Translations under genes and position numbers: made by a program
In this document: piece by piece, positions 17,201 to 24,892 of the stretch
How the letters are laid out: each line of letters starts with the position of its first letter
How positions within the stretch are numbered: position 1 is the stretch's first letter
DNA from: an uncultured Eubacteriales bacterium
GTDB taxonomy: Bacteria; Bacillota; Clostridia; Christensenellales; DTU072
Assembly: GCA_949292905.1 (NCBI GenBank)
Contig: CASFAV010000009.1
Span: forward strand, 124,001-188,000
Reading direction: 5' to 3'
Length of the DNA stretch: 64,000 nt
Notes under the pieces: generated by a model
Seen by the model: the letters and a program-made list of their open reading frames with translations, nothing else
The model's database searches: none
What the model was told of the DNA's origin: nothing

Positions 17201-17767
17201 CACGAACGTGACACGGATCGTGACCGGCTCCGCAGGCATTACGAAAACATATCGGTTGCCGGAAACGTATTCGAGAACGGTGGTAGTCGAAGCGCCTACC
17301 GCGACCACTCCGCCCGAAGCCACTTCGTAAGCGTTCGCAGGCGTCACCGCAACCGTGACCTCGGTACCCATCTGCGCCCTGTTTTCAATTGGTGAAAGAA
17401 GACTTACGTTGCCTTCGGCATATTTTTCCAAAGTGATGGCGTGCGGATATGTTTCCACGCTCTCCCACCCCGCAAAAATCGTCATATTGCCGTTAGCTTT
17501 GAAAACCGAGGTATTTACCGGTCGTTTGCATTCGCGGTCGTTATACCAGCCCGTGAAAACGTATCCGTCCTTCGTGGGCGGATCGGGAAGAACTATACGC
17601 TCTCCCGCTTTCAATATGATACTTTGGACTTCGCTGCCGCCGTCGGTGTTGAAAGAAATAATATAAGTCGTGTTACCGTCGCCCACGCTTCGACAAGCGA
17701 CGAGCGTCGTGAGCAGAAGGCAGACTGCGATAGCGGCCAGCAGTAAGATCGACGACCTTCGTTTCAT
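14258..17767 (-). CDS. large InlB/divergent-repeat and BspA-type LRR lipoprotein
   Basis: 1169 residues. A lipoprotein signal (LTTLVAC, lipid-anchored Cys25) is followed by one Listeria-Bacteroides (InlB B-type) repeat with GYVFTGWYNDRECKRPV near 70-85. Then come at least eight divergent InlB-like repeats of about 70 residues, each ending in a form of F.MP..DVTV.AEF (100-770), a unique central domain (about 780-930) and a C-terminal BspA-type leucine-rich region (about 930-1130; ALYGLENVRYVYLGNVESVG, FAFCGADSLVRVGYGGNL, YAFYGCSSLSEIYYS). Such proteins are surface-anchored adhesins or binding proteins; the ligand is unknown. It has its own promoter 5 nt or so from the ATG and a strong terminator, and separates polC' from the deacetylase. 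Confidence 0.85.
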   Translation of the reverse strand: MKRRSSILLLAAIAVCLLLTTLVACRSVGDGNTTYIISFNTDGGSEVQSIILKAGERIVLPDPPTKDGYVFTGWYNDRECKRPVNTSVFKANGNMTIFAGWESVETYPHAITLEKYAEGNVSLLSPIENRAQMGTEVTVAVTPANAYEVASGGVVAVGASTTTVLEYVSGNRYVFVMPAEPVTIRVTFVLRAHAVSVYPFTSNGTIALGTDSARRGDIVTVRAIPDYGYRLVKMYMFASAEGGRVDITDNYFVMTDSDVIVGAEFAPIDYDTLYSVDCESSGNGEIVLETDRSAAGLFVKFEVRPGEGSRLVSLGAEGVILDDGGFIMPDNDVTLEAVFADIDDDDDLYKLTLSASDGVIATDDDRYSYAAGEEVTLLLNPLTDYEIGSVSVNGSYIEGDTFIMPSEDTVVVAEFVKRGYYVAFSGDMNFQGTLSANNAYEGDLIAFDITPDAGYFISSVQLKILGEDENPVSVLELDDYSFVMPKANVFICVSTRAVSNVSFALKAEEFEGGTVSFHNATACYGETVYATVTPDEGYRLKSGSLKISYISARVPVTVAVDEEFVMPDSDVTVTAEFERVYKVGCIDEYNISVYPSVTEIAVGEAVQFIATTRGDYNYGSIELTVTTGGGYSGALDESGVFILTAEYAGDVGIMYDDGKYDKVSDSSDYSSIRIDNVKGGYITVPNYNAVYAGTVVPITVVPNEGYELKSITLTTSDSSYAVSDTFTMPATNVTLTAEFVEITPVGFTLDTLYERNRDSFASAGIFLKYSRESYQIRELFGGNNFNSILSYVDGVVTAVSEYGHDFYVIEVKSLMKITAIVQRAVERIMRDYPEDAFVDVDIDYNFFIVSVNGNAEEDRQMLLNGIKQIDNCILYKREDASYGLYAYVGNSGYVNIMQSYSGRIVSYIAPYAFAAKGANVFGVTLGNVRILDDYALYGLENVRYVYLGNVESVGKGAFLGCMALEYIGVSENNSSFVNDAQGALYRVVTANKYDLIAYPAGNAATEYNIRSQCTTILPFAFCGADSLVRVGYGGNLVTIGDYAFYGCSSLSEIYYSNTPETSVLSGVAALDAPNSSVTSVGAYAFYGCASITTYRFDKLTYLGNAAVDWDGSANLTVWLNTSAPTVAGGVPIDVEGAAGGSGRLYIRAGALSESYKESEYWRDLSEYFE

Positions 17768-17778
17768 GATTCGATTAC

Positions 17779-17807
17779 AGTTTAACTCGCGCGCGCACGT
17801 TTGTCAA
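17779..17807 (-). promoter_or_regulatory. sigma-A promoter of the large lipoprotein gene, very short leader
   Basis: TTGACA (17802-17807), 17 bp, TAAACT (17779-17784); the ATG at 17767 is 11 nt beyond the -10. The predicted leader is about 5 nt and contains no ribosome-binding site. Confidence 0.7.
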
Positions 17808-17846
17808 CGGTGCTTTCTCGATGCAAACCAAACTTTCACGTTAAAT

Positions 17847-19394
17847 TCACCTTTCGTCCAATCCGGCGAGCACTTTAAGGACTTTGGCTGTCGCTACGGC
17901 GTCGTGAACGGCGCGGTGAGCGTTGGTAAGATCTATTCCGAAGCGTTCGCATAGCGCGCCGAGATTGACTCCCCTGTCGCGTTTTACGACTTTACGCGCC
18001 AGCGGAAGAGTGTCTATCACGGGATTGTCGAAATTATATAGATATTTCGCGGCGTGATATGTAAGGAAGCTCATGTCGAAAGGCGCGTTATGCGCCGCAA
18101 GCGTGGCGCCGTACGCGAATTTATAGAAATCCCCCACCACGTCTTCGAAAGAAGGCGCGTTCGCCACGTCCTCGTCGTAAATATGGTTGACGGCGGAAGT
18201 TTCCTCGGGAATATGCGTGCCCGGATTGACAAGCGTGGAGAATACCGATTTCATAACTCCGTCTTCCATGAGCACGGCGCCGATTTCAATTATCTCGCAA
18301 GCGGTGGGAGAAAGTCCGGTCGTTTCCAGATCGAATACGACTATTTTCCCTTTGAGAAGCTCGGGAAGCTTGCCCTCTTCGTCGAACATGCTGCCCTGAG
18401 CGCTCTCCGCGTAATCCGCGGGTTCGACGGTATAATAATCTTCGGGTACGTCTTTATACACCACGTCGGTGCGGATGCTCGCGTAGTCTATCGTGCAGGT
18501 CGATATCTTCCTTACGAACATGACGTGCTTTGCGGAACGCTCGTCCATTTTGAGGTTACCTTCGGCTACGGCGCACACGTCCTGCAGAAGATAGGTCCTG
18601 AGACGCTCGATCTGCGAAGGGAACCTCGAGAAGAAAAGACATTCGATTTTCCCCGTAGTGTCATCCAGAGTGAAACGGAAATATTCCTTCCCCGCCTGCG
18701 TTTTGCGTTCTTCCACGGCGACGACTTTCCCGCATACGGTCACGCTGTCGCTCTCCTTGGAGCCTACGTCGGTAATATAAGCGGGCTTTTTCGCTATGGC
18801 GCCTACGAGCGGAACAACGACGTTCACGTCCGCAAGCCTTATCGACGGACGTACGGACTCTATCTTGCGTATCTTCTTCCGCGAGAGCGCGGGATTGTTT
18901 TCCGTCCTGTAGAATTCCACTTCCACATGCTCTATTATCTGCGTGTCGAGATAATCGGCGAGGTTCCTGTCTAGTTCGCCGCTTTTGGCATAGCTGAATA
19001 CGTCCGGGGGAAGCCCTATGCTCACTTTCACGCTCCCTAAACCTATCTCTACGGATATCGGAGCGTCCTTCATTTTCGCCGTCATTATAGGGCTCGAATC
19101 GTAGAAATAAGCGAAGATCTTTTCGCGTATGAATCTTTCGTCGGTGTCGGTCTTCCTGTAGACCACGTGCACGGCATAAGCCGCGGGCACCGTTTCGCGC
19201 ACGATCTTCTCGACCTTGGCGCGCAAACCGTCGTTAAGTTTAGCGTCGTAATCCGCCGCCGCTACGAGTAGCGTTATAACGACCTCTTCGCGCTCGTTGA
19301 GCACCGCTCCGGTAAATTTGAATATCCTTTCGTTCTCGTCGAGCGCCTGCTCCAGTACGTAAGAGAACGATCCGTACGAACCGCCGTTATCCAC
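17847..19394 (-). CDS. PolC-derived proofreading exonuclease lacking PHP and polymerase domains
   Basis: 515 residues in the canonical polC position (after ispG). Residues 1-200 resemble the PolC N-terminal region, about 215-300 is the PolC OB fold (VTVCGKVVAVEERKTQAGKE), and 350-512 is a DEDDh exonuclease most like that of PolC. The exonuclease has FDLETTG (D355, E357), AAHNAPFD (D440), NPVIDTL, and HRAVHD (H493, D498), so all catalytic residues are kept. Full PolC is about 1,400 residues with the exonuclease inside a PHP domain, then the polymerase; here the PHP half before it has shrunk to about 40 residues and everything after it is gone. The stop is followed within 80 nt by another gene. 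It probably proofreads in trans or acts in repair (inference). It overlaps ispG by 8 nt. Confidence 0.85.
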   Translation of the reverse strand: MDNGGSYGSFSYVLEQALDENERIFKFTGAVLNEREEVVITLLVAAADYDAKLNDGLRAKVEKIVRETVPAAYAVHVVYRKTDTDERFIREKIFAYFYDSSPIMTAKMKDAPISVEIGLGSVKVSIGLPPDVFSYAKSGELDRNLADYLDTQIIEHVEVEFYRTENNPALSRKKIRKIESVRPSIRLADVNVVVPLVGAIAKKPAYITDVGSKESDSVTVCGKVVAVEERKTQAGKEYFRFTLDDTTGKIECLFFSRFPSQIERLRTYLLQDVCAVAEGNLKMDERSAKHVMFVRKISTCTIDYASIRTDVVYKDVPEDYYTVEPADYAESAQGSMFDEEGKLPELLKGKIVVFDLETTGLSPTACEIIEIGAVLMEDGVMKSVFSTLVNPGTHIPEETSAVNHIYDEDVANAPSFEDVVGDFYKFAYGATLAAHNAPFDMSFLTYHAAKYLYNFDNPVIDTLPLARKVVKRDRGVNLGALCERFGIDLTNAHRAVHDAVATAKVLKVLAGLDER

Positions 19395-20403
19395 GATACA
19401 CCTCTAACATTTTCTTTAGTTCGTCCTCGATGCAGGAATTGTCGACGGTCTTATACGGCTTTCCGCGCATGAATAGCACCGATCTTTCTTTGCCGCCGCA
19501 CACGCCGAAGTCGGCGTCCCTGCTTTCGCCTATACCGTTTACCGCGCAGCCCATCACGGCGACGCACATGTCGGAATCGACGTCGCGTAAAGCGTTTTCC
19601 ACCTTCTCGGCAAGTTCTTCGACCGGTATCTGCGTCCTGGCACAAGTGGGACAGGCTACGACCTTAACTCCCGAGCGCAGTCCGACCGAGCGGAGAATGT
19701 CCTTCGCCACGGCTATCTCTTTCACGGGATCGCCCGCGAGAGATACGCGCACCGTATCGCCTATTCCGTCCAGAAGCAGCGCACCTATCGCCACCGCAGA
19801 ACGTATCGCGCCTTTTGCGACTGTGCCTGCTTCGGTAAGTCCCACGTGTAGCGGATAATCGCACATCGCGTGAAGCTCGCGGTACGCCGCCACCGTGCGC
19901 CTTACGTCCGAACACTTGACCGCGAGCACGAGATCGCTTAAACCCGCGTCCTCGAATATCTTTGCGTTGTCGAGAGCAAGTTCGGCAAGCGCGCGAGCGG
20001 AACGCATTCCGTCCAACGAACCGGCGTTCACGCCGACTCGCACGGGTATTTTGCGTTCGGCTGCGAGTTTCGCCATCTCTTTTACGCCGTTTGCTCCGAG
20101 ATTGCCGGGATTTACGCGTATTTTACTAGCTCCGGCTTCTATCGAAGCCAAAGCGAGTCTGTAGTCGTAATGTACGTCCGCAATTATCGGTACGGGAGAG
20201 TTGACGACAAGCTTGCGGAGCGAAGCGACGCTCTCGCCGTCGGGTACCGAAACCCGCACGAGCTCCGCGCCCGCCGCGGCAAGCGCTTCCGTCTGTCTTA
20301 TCGTGGCTTCGTAATCGCTCGTAAGGGTATTCGTCATCGACTGAATGCTCACGGGCGCCCTTCCGCCAATTTTCACGTTACCGACTTTAACTTGTTTCGT
20401 CAT
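19387..20403 (-). CDS. ispG: 4-hydroxy-3-methylbut-2-enyl-diphosphate synthase (flavodoxin)
   Basis: 338 residues, the short bacterial form. The TIM-barrel part starts VKVGNVKIGGRAPVSIQSMTNT; the C-terminal part has the Fe-S cysteines CPTCART and MGCAVNGIGE. It converts MEcPP to HMBPP in the non-mevalonate isoprenoid pathway, downstream of Dxr in this same operon; the isoprenoid feeds undecaprenyl phosphate through UppS. It starts 18 nt after the rseP stop, with GAGG upstream, and overlaps the polC-derived gene by 8 nt. Confidence 0.96.
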   Translation of the reverse strand: MTKQVKVGNVKIGGRAPVSIQSMTNTLTSDYEATIRQTEALAAAGAELVRVSVPDGESVASLRKLVVNSPVPIIADVHYDYRLALASIEAGASKIRVNPGNLGANGVKEMAKLAAERKIPVRVGVNAGSLDGMRSARALAELALDNAKIFEDAGLSDLVLAVKCSDVRRTVAAYRELHAMCDYPLHVGLTEAGTVAKGAIRSAVAIGALLLDGIGDTVRVSLAGDPVKEIAVAKDILRSVGLRSGVKVVACPTCARTQIPVEELAEKVENALRDVDSDMCVAVMGCAVNGIGESRDADFGVCGGKERSVLFMRGKPYKTVDNSCIEDELKKMLEVYRG

Positions 20404-20421
20404 ATGTGAACGCCGCCCTCC

Positions 20422-21534
20422 TCAGGTCACGAACTGGAATATGTCCGCGAAAATAGCGAATGCGAATATCAAAACGAACCCCACGGTATGCAAGACCGCT
20501 TCCACCTTTTTGTTTATCGGCTTCTTGAATATCCATTCTATAAGGCAGAAAAGCATTCTCGAGCCGTCGAGCGCCGGTATCGGCAACAGATTCATTACCG
20601 CAAGGTTTGCGGATATAAGACATATAACGTAAGAGAACGTCGCGAAACCGCTGCTTGCCGCCTGCGTCATGACGGTAATGGTCGTGACGGGACCGCCTAC
20701 GGTATTCAACGCTATCTGTCCCGTGATAAGACTTCCGAGAATGGCAAGGATCTTGTAAACGAGGAAGAACATGAACGAAAACGATCTTCCGAGCGCAAGG
20801 AAAAACGGCAATTTGACCGCATACGACACCGAAGTGAAACCGAAACCGTAATAAGTTTCGACTTCGCCGGTTTCCTCGTTGACCGTTGGAGTGAAATTAC
20901 CGTCCGCATCGTAGGTACCTGCTACGCAGGTTCCTTTGCTCAAAGTGATCGTAACTCGCTTACCGTCGCGCAATACCACCGTTTCGACGGTATCGCCCGC
21001 TTCCGAGAACATTTTCGTGGCGTCCTCCGCCATGAGAACGTTCATTTGTTTGCCGCCGACTTTCAGGAAAACGTCGCCTTCTTCGAGCACGGCGGCGTTG
21101 GGAGAATCCGCGTAAACGTTGACCACTTCGGGAAGCACCTGTCCGTAAGCGGAGAAAAATATAACTATGATTATCCAACCCGATACAAGATTGAAAAACG
21201 CGCCCGAAAAAAGTACTATCAACCTTTTCCACGGCGGTTGATTTTCGAAAGCGGCGGGATTTTTGTTTTCGGCGTCGTCCTCGCCTTCGAAGGCGCAGAA
21301 ACCGCCGAGCGGAATGGGACGGATAGTGAAGACTTCCCCCGTTTTCTTATTGGTACGCTTGAATATCGGCGGTCCGAAACCTATGCCGAATTCGTTTATT
21401 TTGAAGCCGAGCAGTTTACCCGCGAGGTAGTGCCCGAGTTCGTGGATGACGACCATGAACATCAGCGCGCAAAGCGCGAGCAGAACGTAGCCTATGGTAG
21501 TCATCACCTGTTCAAATGAGGCGGCTAAGAGCAT
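20422..21534 (-). CDS. rseP: site-2 protease RseP
   Basis: 370 residues. Zinc-binding HELGH at residues 31-35 in the first membrane segment, a periplasmic-side PDZ domain (about 130-215), then later membrane segments with NLLPIPALDGSRMLF, whose Asp completes the metal site. Firmicutes homologues (RasP/RseP) cleave anti-sigma factors and remnant signal peptides within the membrane. It overlaps the dxr stop by 10 nt, giving tight coupling in the dxr-rseP-ispG unit. Confidence 0.95.
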   Translation of the reverse strand: MLLAASFEQVMTTIGYVLLALCALMFMVVIHELGHYLAGKLLGFKINEFGIGFGPPIFKRTNKKTGEVFTIRPIPLGGFCAFEGEDDAENKNPAAFENQPPWKRLIVLFSGAFFNLVSGWIIIVIFFSAYGQVLPEVVNVYADSPNAAVLEEGDVFLKVGGKQMNVLMAEDATKMFSEAGDTVETVVLRDGKRVTITLSKGTCVAGTYDADGNFTPTVNEETGEVETYYGFGFTSVSYAVKLPFFLALGRSFSFMFFLVYKILAILGSLITGQIALNTVGGPVTTITVMTQAASSGFATFSYVICLISANLAVMNLLPIPALDGSRMLFCLIEWIFKKPINKKVEAVLHTVGFVLIFAFAIFADIFQFVT

Positions 21535-22691
21535 CCGATCCCTCCGTATTTCTCTAAAATATATTCCCCTACCTCGCTTTCGATACTCGCTAATTCTTCG
21601 GGAGCGGAAAGTTTACCGCCCGCAAAAGCGTCGAGTGCGTCCGAAACGACCTCGTTTATACCGTAAAAGCCTATCGCGTCGCACATATACAGCGAAACGG
21701 CGGCTTCGTCCGCCGCGCACAGCACTGCGCCGTTATATTCGGAGTCACCGCGCGCTACTTCGAGCGCGAGCTTCAGGCAGGGAAACCTCACGAGATCCGG
21801 TTTCGAAAACGTAAGTCCCGAAAGCGCCTCGAAACCTTTGGGCACGGCTTGCGCGTCTCCCGCGAACACCTCACGCCTTACGGGCGCAGTAAGCGCATAT
21901 TGAATGGGGATACGCATGTCGGGCGGCGACATGCAGAGTTTCGAAGTGCCGTCCTTGAACTGAACGAGCGCGTGTATCACGCTTTCCCTATGCACGACGA
22001 TATCTACGTTTTGTACTCCGAAAAGTCTCTTCGCTTCTATTACTTCGAGCCCCTTATTCATGAGGGTCGCGGAATCGACGGTGACTTTTACGCCCATTTT
22101 CCAGTTAGGGTGCTTCAAGGCGTCCGTGGCGCGGGTACGCGCTATTTCTTCCGCGCTCATATCGCGAAAAGCGCCGCCCGAAGCGGTAAGTATTATTTTT
22201 TCGACGCTTCCCGCGTCCTCTCCGAGCAAACATTGGAACGCCGCCGAATGTTCGGAATCCACCGGTATCACGGGTACGGATCTTTCCTTTGCCCTTTTGA
22301 GGAGCATTTTACCCGCCGCGACTATGCTTTCTTTATTCGCCGTTACGAGTTTGGCGCCCGCCTCAACGGCGGCGAAAGAGGGTAACGTTCCGCCTATCCC
22401 GCCTATTCCGTTCACCACTATGTCGACGTTTTCGTAGGTTTCGGGCTTCGACAGTGCTTCCGTGCCTTTGACGTGCGCGGCAGTGCCGTGAGCGCCGAAA
22501 TTGTCGTCCGAAATAACGGTGACTTTTCTGTCGCGGAATCTGTCGTAAAGCTCCCTGCCTCTACTCCTTGCGGAAAGCAAGACTATTTCCAGCCCCAATT
22601 CCTCGCCGTAACGGTCGAGAACGTCGAGTACGCTTCCGCCTATGGAGCCGCTTGCGCCGAGCACGGCGACGCGCTTTACGTTACCGCTCAT
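21525..22691 (-). CDS. dxr: 1-deoxy-D-xylulose 5-phosphate reductoisomerase
   Basis: 388 residues from the ATG at 22691, which overlaps the cdsA stop as ATGA; the frame is open further upstream, but that part is antiparallel to nothing known and lies inside cdsA. The NADPH-binding GASGSIGGSVLDVL is at the start, followed by NKESIVAAG, PVDSEHSAAFQCL and SGGAFRD, and the substrate loop VDSATLMNKGLEVIEA. It commits carbon to the MEP isoprenoid pathway, with ispG two genes downstream. Confidence 0.96.
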   Translation of the reverse strand: MSGNVKRVAVLGASGSIGGSVLDVLDRYGEELGLEIVLLSARSRGRELYDRFRDRKVTVISDDNFGAHGTAAHVKGTEALSKPETYENVDIVVNGIGGIGGTLPSFAAVEAGAKLVTANKESIVAAGKMLLKRAKERSVPVIPVDSEHSAAFQCLLGEDAGSVEKIILTASGGAFRDMSAEEIARTRATDALKHPNWKMGVKVTVDSATLMNKGLEVIEAKRLFGVQNVDIVVHRESVIHALVQFKDGTSKLCMSPPDMRIPIQYALTAPVRREVFAGDAQAVPKGFEALSGLTFSKPDLVRFPCLKLALEVARGDSEYNGAVLCAADEAAVSLYMCDAIGFYGINEVVSDALDAFAGGKLSAPEELASIESEVGEYILEKYGGIGCS

Positions 22692-23545
22692 AACGGCAGG
22701 AACGCCATGACTATCGACATGAAGACCACGGCGAATATGATGCTGTCGAGCCTGTCGAGCAGCCCGCCGTGGCTTCCCAAAAGGCGCGAAAAGTCTTTGA
22801 TCTCGAGTTCGCGCTTGATACGCGAAGCGAACAGATCCCCCACCTCCGCAACCACCGCTATAGCGGTGCCTATAAGGCAATAGAAAAGAATGTAGGTGTC
22901 AGGGAACACTTCCGAAAATTTAACGGGAGCGTTCACGGGGAGCGGAGCCACTTCGAACATGGCGTAAACTATCATCGCGCCCGCGGCGCCGCCGATAAGT
23001 CCTATTATCGAACCGGCATAAGTCTTTTTGGGGCTTATGGTCGGGAAAATCTTGGGTCCCCCGATCGCGCTTCCCGCATAATAAGCTATCGCGTCGGAGA
23101 GCATCGCGGACGCGGCGGCGATAAGGAGCGGTATCATACCGTAAGCGGCGGTAAGCTGCATCGCGAGGATTATCGGAGCTACGGGATAAAGTATGACGAA
23201 AGACGTCATAAGCATATCTTTCAGCGTAACTTTTTTATCAAAGATAAAAATGCAGAAAGCGAGCGCGAGGCATACCGCCATAAGCACGGCGAAACCGTCG
23301 TAACCCAAAAAAACGGTCATCGGGTAAGCCGCTACCACGGCGAGGCATACGGGGGTGAGTATCACGCGATAACCTTTTGCCTTGACCGCGACTATCATTT
23401 CGTAAGCGGCGACGGCGAGCACCACTATAAGCAGAGCGTCGAAAAAGGGTTGCCCTTTCCCGCCCCACAGTCCCGTGAGGAAAATGAACCCCAGCAGAAC
23501 GGCGAGCAATATGATGCCCGTTAAAGTTCTTTTCAATACTTTCAT
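22688..23545 (-). CDS. cdsA: phosphatidate cytidylyltransferase
   Basis: 285 residues with about eight membrane segments and the CdsA signature near the C-terminus (SDAIAYYAGSAIGG, then KIFPTISPKKTYAGS). It makes CDP-diacylglycerol from phosphatidate and CTP, the precursor of phospholipids. It overlaps uppS by 4 nt and dxr by 4 nt, matching the frr-uppS-cdsA-dxr order of other Firmicutes. Confidence 0.95.
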   Translation of the reverse strand: MKVLKRTLTGIILLAVLLGFIFLTGLWGGKGQPFFDALLIVVLAVAAYEMIVAVKAKGYRVILTPVCLAVVAAYPMTVFLGYDGFAVLMAVCLALAFCIFIFDKKVTLKDMLMTSFVILYPVAPIILAMQLTAAYGMIPLLIAAASAMLSDAIAYYAGSAIGGPKIFPTISPKKTYAGSIIGLIGGAAGAMIVYAMFEVAPLPVNAPVKFSEVFPDTYILFYCLIGTAIAVVAEVGDLFASRIKRELEIKDFSRLLGSHGGLLDRLDSIIFAVVFMSIVMAFLPL

Positions 23546-24234
23546 CTCAGATCTCCGAAATTTCGTTTGATTTTCTTATACTCTTTCACGAGGTCGTAAA
23601 TATCTCCTTTGTCCGCGTCGGGGAAAAGCTTTTCGCTGAAAAAAAGCTCGGCGTAAGTGCATCTGAACGGCAAAAATCCGCTCAAACGCCTGCAATTACC
23701 GTAACGGAGCACGGCGTCCACGGGTGGAAGGCTTGCCGAATACATATAAGGTTCCACTTCGGCAATGGTCGCTTCGGTATAATTGGCGTTGATGAGCTTC
23801 TGCTTGAATACGTAATTGAAAGCTTTGGTGACCTCTTCCATGCCGTTATAAGCGAAAACGAACGCCACCGTCATGCCGGTATTATTGATCGTAGCGGCGT
23901 TGGCGCGCGAAATGCAACTCATGAGCTCCGGCGTAAGACGGGCGTAATCTCCCACGAAAAACAATTTGTAATTGCGTGCGATACTGACGGGAAGAAGCGT
24001 TTTTACGATATAATCCACGTAAACGGAAGACAGCGCGAGAATCAGACTGTCCCCGCGCTTGTAGTTTTCCATACTGGAAACGTAGAAAGATACGCAACCG
24101 ATTTTCAGTTCGTCGGCGGCGTCGATGACGTCGCTCACGGCGCGCATACCGTAAAGATAGCCGTTAACGTGCGGTAATTTGCGCGCCGTAGCCCATCTGC
24201 CCCCGCCGTCCGGAATTACGGCAAGATGATCCAT
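23542..24234 (-). CDS. uppS: isoprenyl (undecaprenyl) diphosphate synthase, divergent
   Basis: 230 residues, somewhat short. The cis-prenyltransferase fold is clear: PDGGGRWATAR with the catalytic Asp9, SSMENYKR, and near the end RYGNCRRLSGFLPF and YAELFFSEKLFPD. However, the usual DGNGRW Asn is Gly, the GHxxG His is Tyr (NGYLYG), and the RTGGE motif has become RYGNC, losing the Glu. Position between frr and cdsA says UppS, the maker of the C55 carrier for cell-wall precursors. Whether it is fully active, or makes another chain length, cannot be told from sequence. Confidence 0.85.
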   Translation of the reverse strand: MDHLAVIPDGGGRWATARKLPHVNGYLYGMRAVSDVIDAADELKIGCVSFYVSSMENYKRGDSLILALSSVYVDYIVKTLLPVSIARNYKLFFVGDYARLTPELMSCISRANAATINNTGMTVAFVFAYNGMEEVTKAFNYVFKQKLINANYTEATIAEVEPYMYSASLPPVDAVLRYGNCRRLSGFLPFRCTYAELFFSEKLFPDADKGDIYDLVKEYKKIKRNFGDLR

Positions 24235-24245
24235 CGCTACAGCCG

Positions 24246-24824
24246 TTAAACGGACATTATCTCGGTTTCTTTGTCGGCGCAGATCTTATCGATATCGGAT
24301 ATCGCGGCGTTGACGGCTTTGTCTACGTCCTTCTCGAGCGCGAAAAGATCGTCCTCGGTAACGACGGAATCCTTCTTATAGCCGCGCAGAAGATCTATTG
24401 CGTCCCTGCGGATATTGCGAACGGCAACCTTGGCGTTCTCGCCCGCCACTTTAACGTCTTTAACGAGCGATCTGCGGCGTTCCTCGGTAAGTTCGGGGAA
24501 TACCATTCTCAATACCTTACCGTCGTTGGTGGGGAAAATGCCCACGTTAGCGGCGATGACGGCTTTCTCGACCGCCTTGAGCGCGCTCTGATCCCAGACG
24601 TTGATGACGAGCATTCTCGCTTCGGGCACGGTGATGTTTGCCATTTGGTTGAGCGGGGTGTCCACGCCGTAATAAGGCACGGTCACTTTGTCGAGAATAT
24701 GAGGATTGGCGCGACCCGCTCTCAAGGACTGCAGCTCGGTGCGAAGGTTGGAAATAGTCTTGGCGGTGCGCTCTTCGAGGTCGTCGAATACCATTGCGAC
24801 TTCGGTTACTTCGTATTTGGACAT
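24246..24824 (-). CDS. frr: ribosome recycling factor
   Basis: 192 residues, a normal three-helix plus beta-domain RRF, with the hallmark segment LRAGRANPHILDKV and VPYYG, then PLNQMANI and ITVPEARMLVINVWD. It splits post-termination ribosomes together with EF-G. AAGGAG 6 nt upstream of the ATG fixes the start. It heads its own transcription unit (promoter at 24863-24892), because a lipoprotein gene and an unusual non-coding stretch separate it from pyrH. Confidence 0.97.
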   Translation of the reverse strand: MSKYEVTEVAMVFDDLEERTAKTISNLRTELQSLRAGRANPHILDKVTVPYYGVDTPLNQMANITVPEARMLVINVWDQSALKAVEKAVIAANVGIFPTNDGKVLRMVFPELTEERRRSLVKDVKVAGENAKVAVRNIRRDAIDLLRGYKKDSVVTEDDLFALEKDVDKAVNAAISDIDKICADKETEIMSV

Positions 24825-24862
24825 AATATCTCCTTAAAGTCGTCGTAAATTTTGATACGCCT

Positions 24863-24892
24863 ATTTTACCATAAATACGCCGCGCGTTTCAA
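24863..24892 (-). promoter_or_regulatory. sigma-A promoter of the frr-uppS-cdsA operon
   Basis: TTGAAA (24887-24892), 18 bp, TAAAAT (24863-24868). The predicted leader is about 32 nt and carries the AAGGAG of frr. Confidence 0.65.

Noticed and set aside
17768-17846. Possible frameshift hiding the rest of polC
   Set aside because: Only 80 bp separate the stop from the next gene, and no PHP or polymerase motif appears in any frame downstream to rimP.
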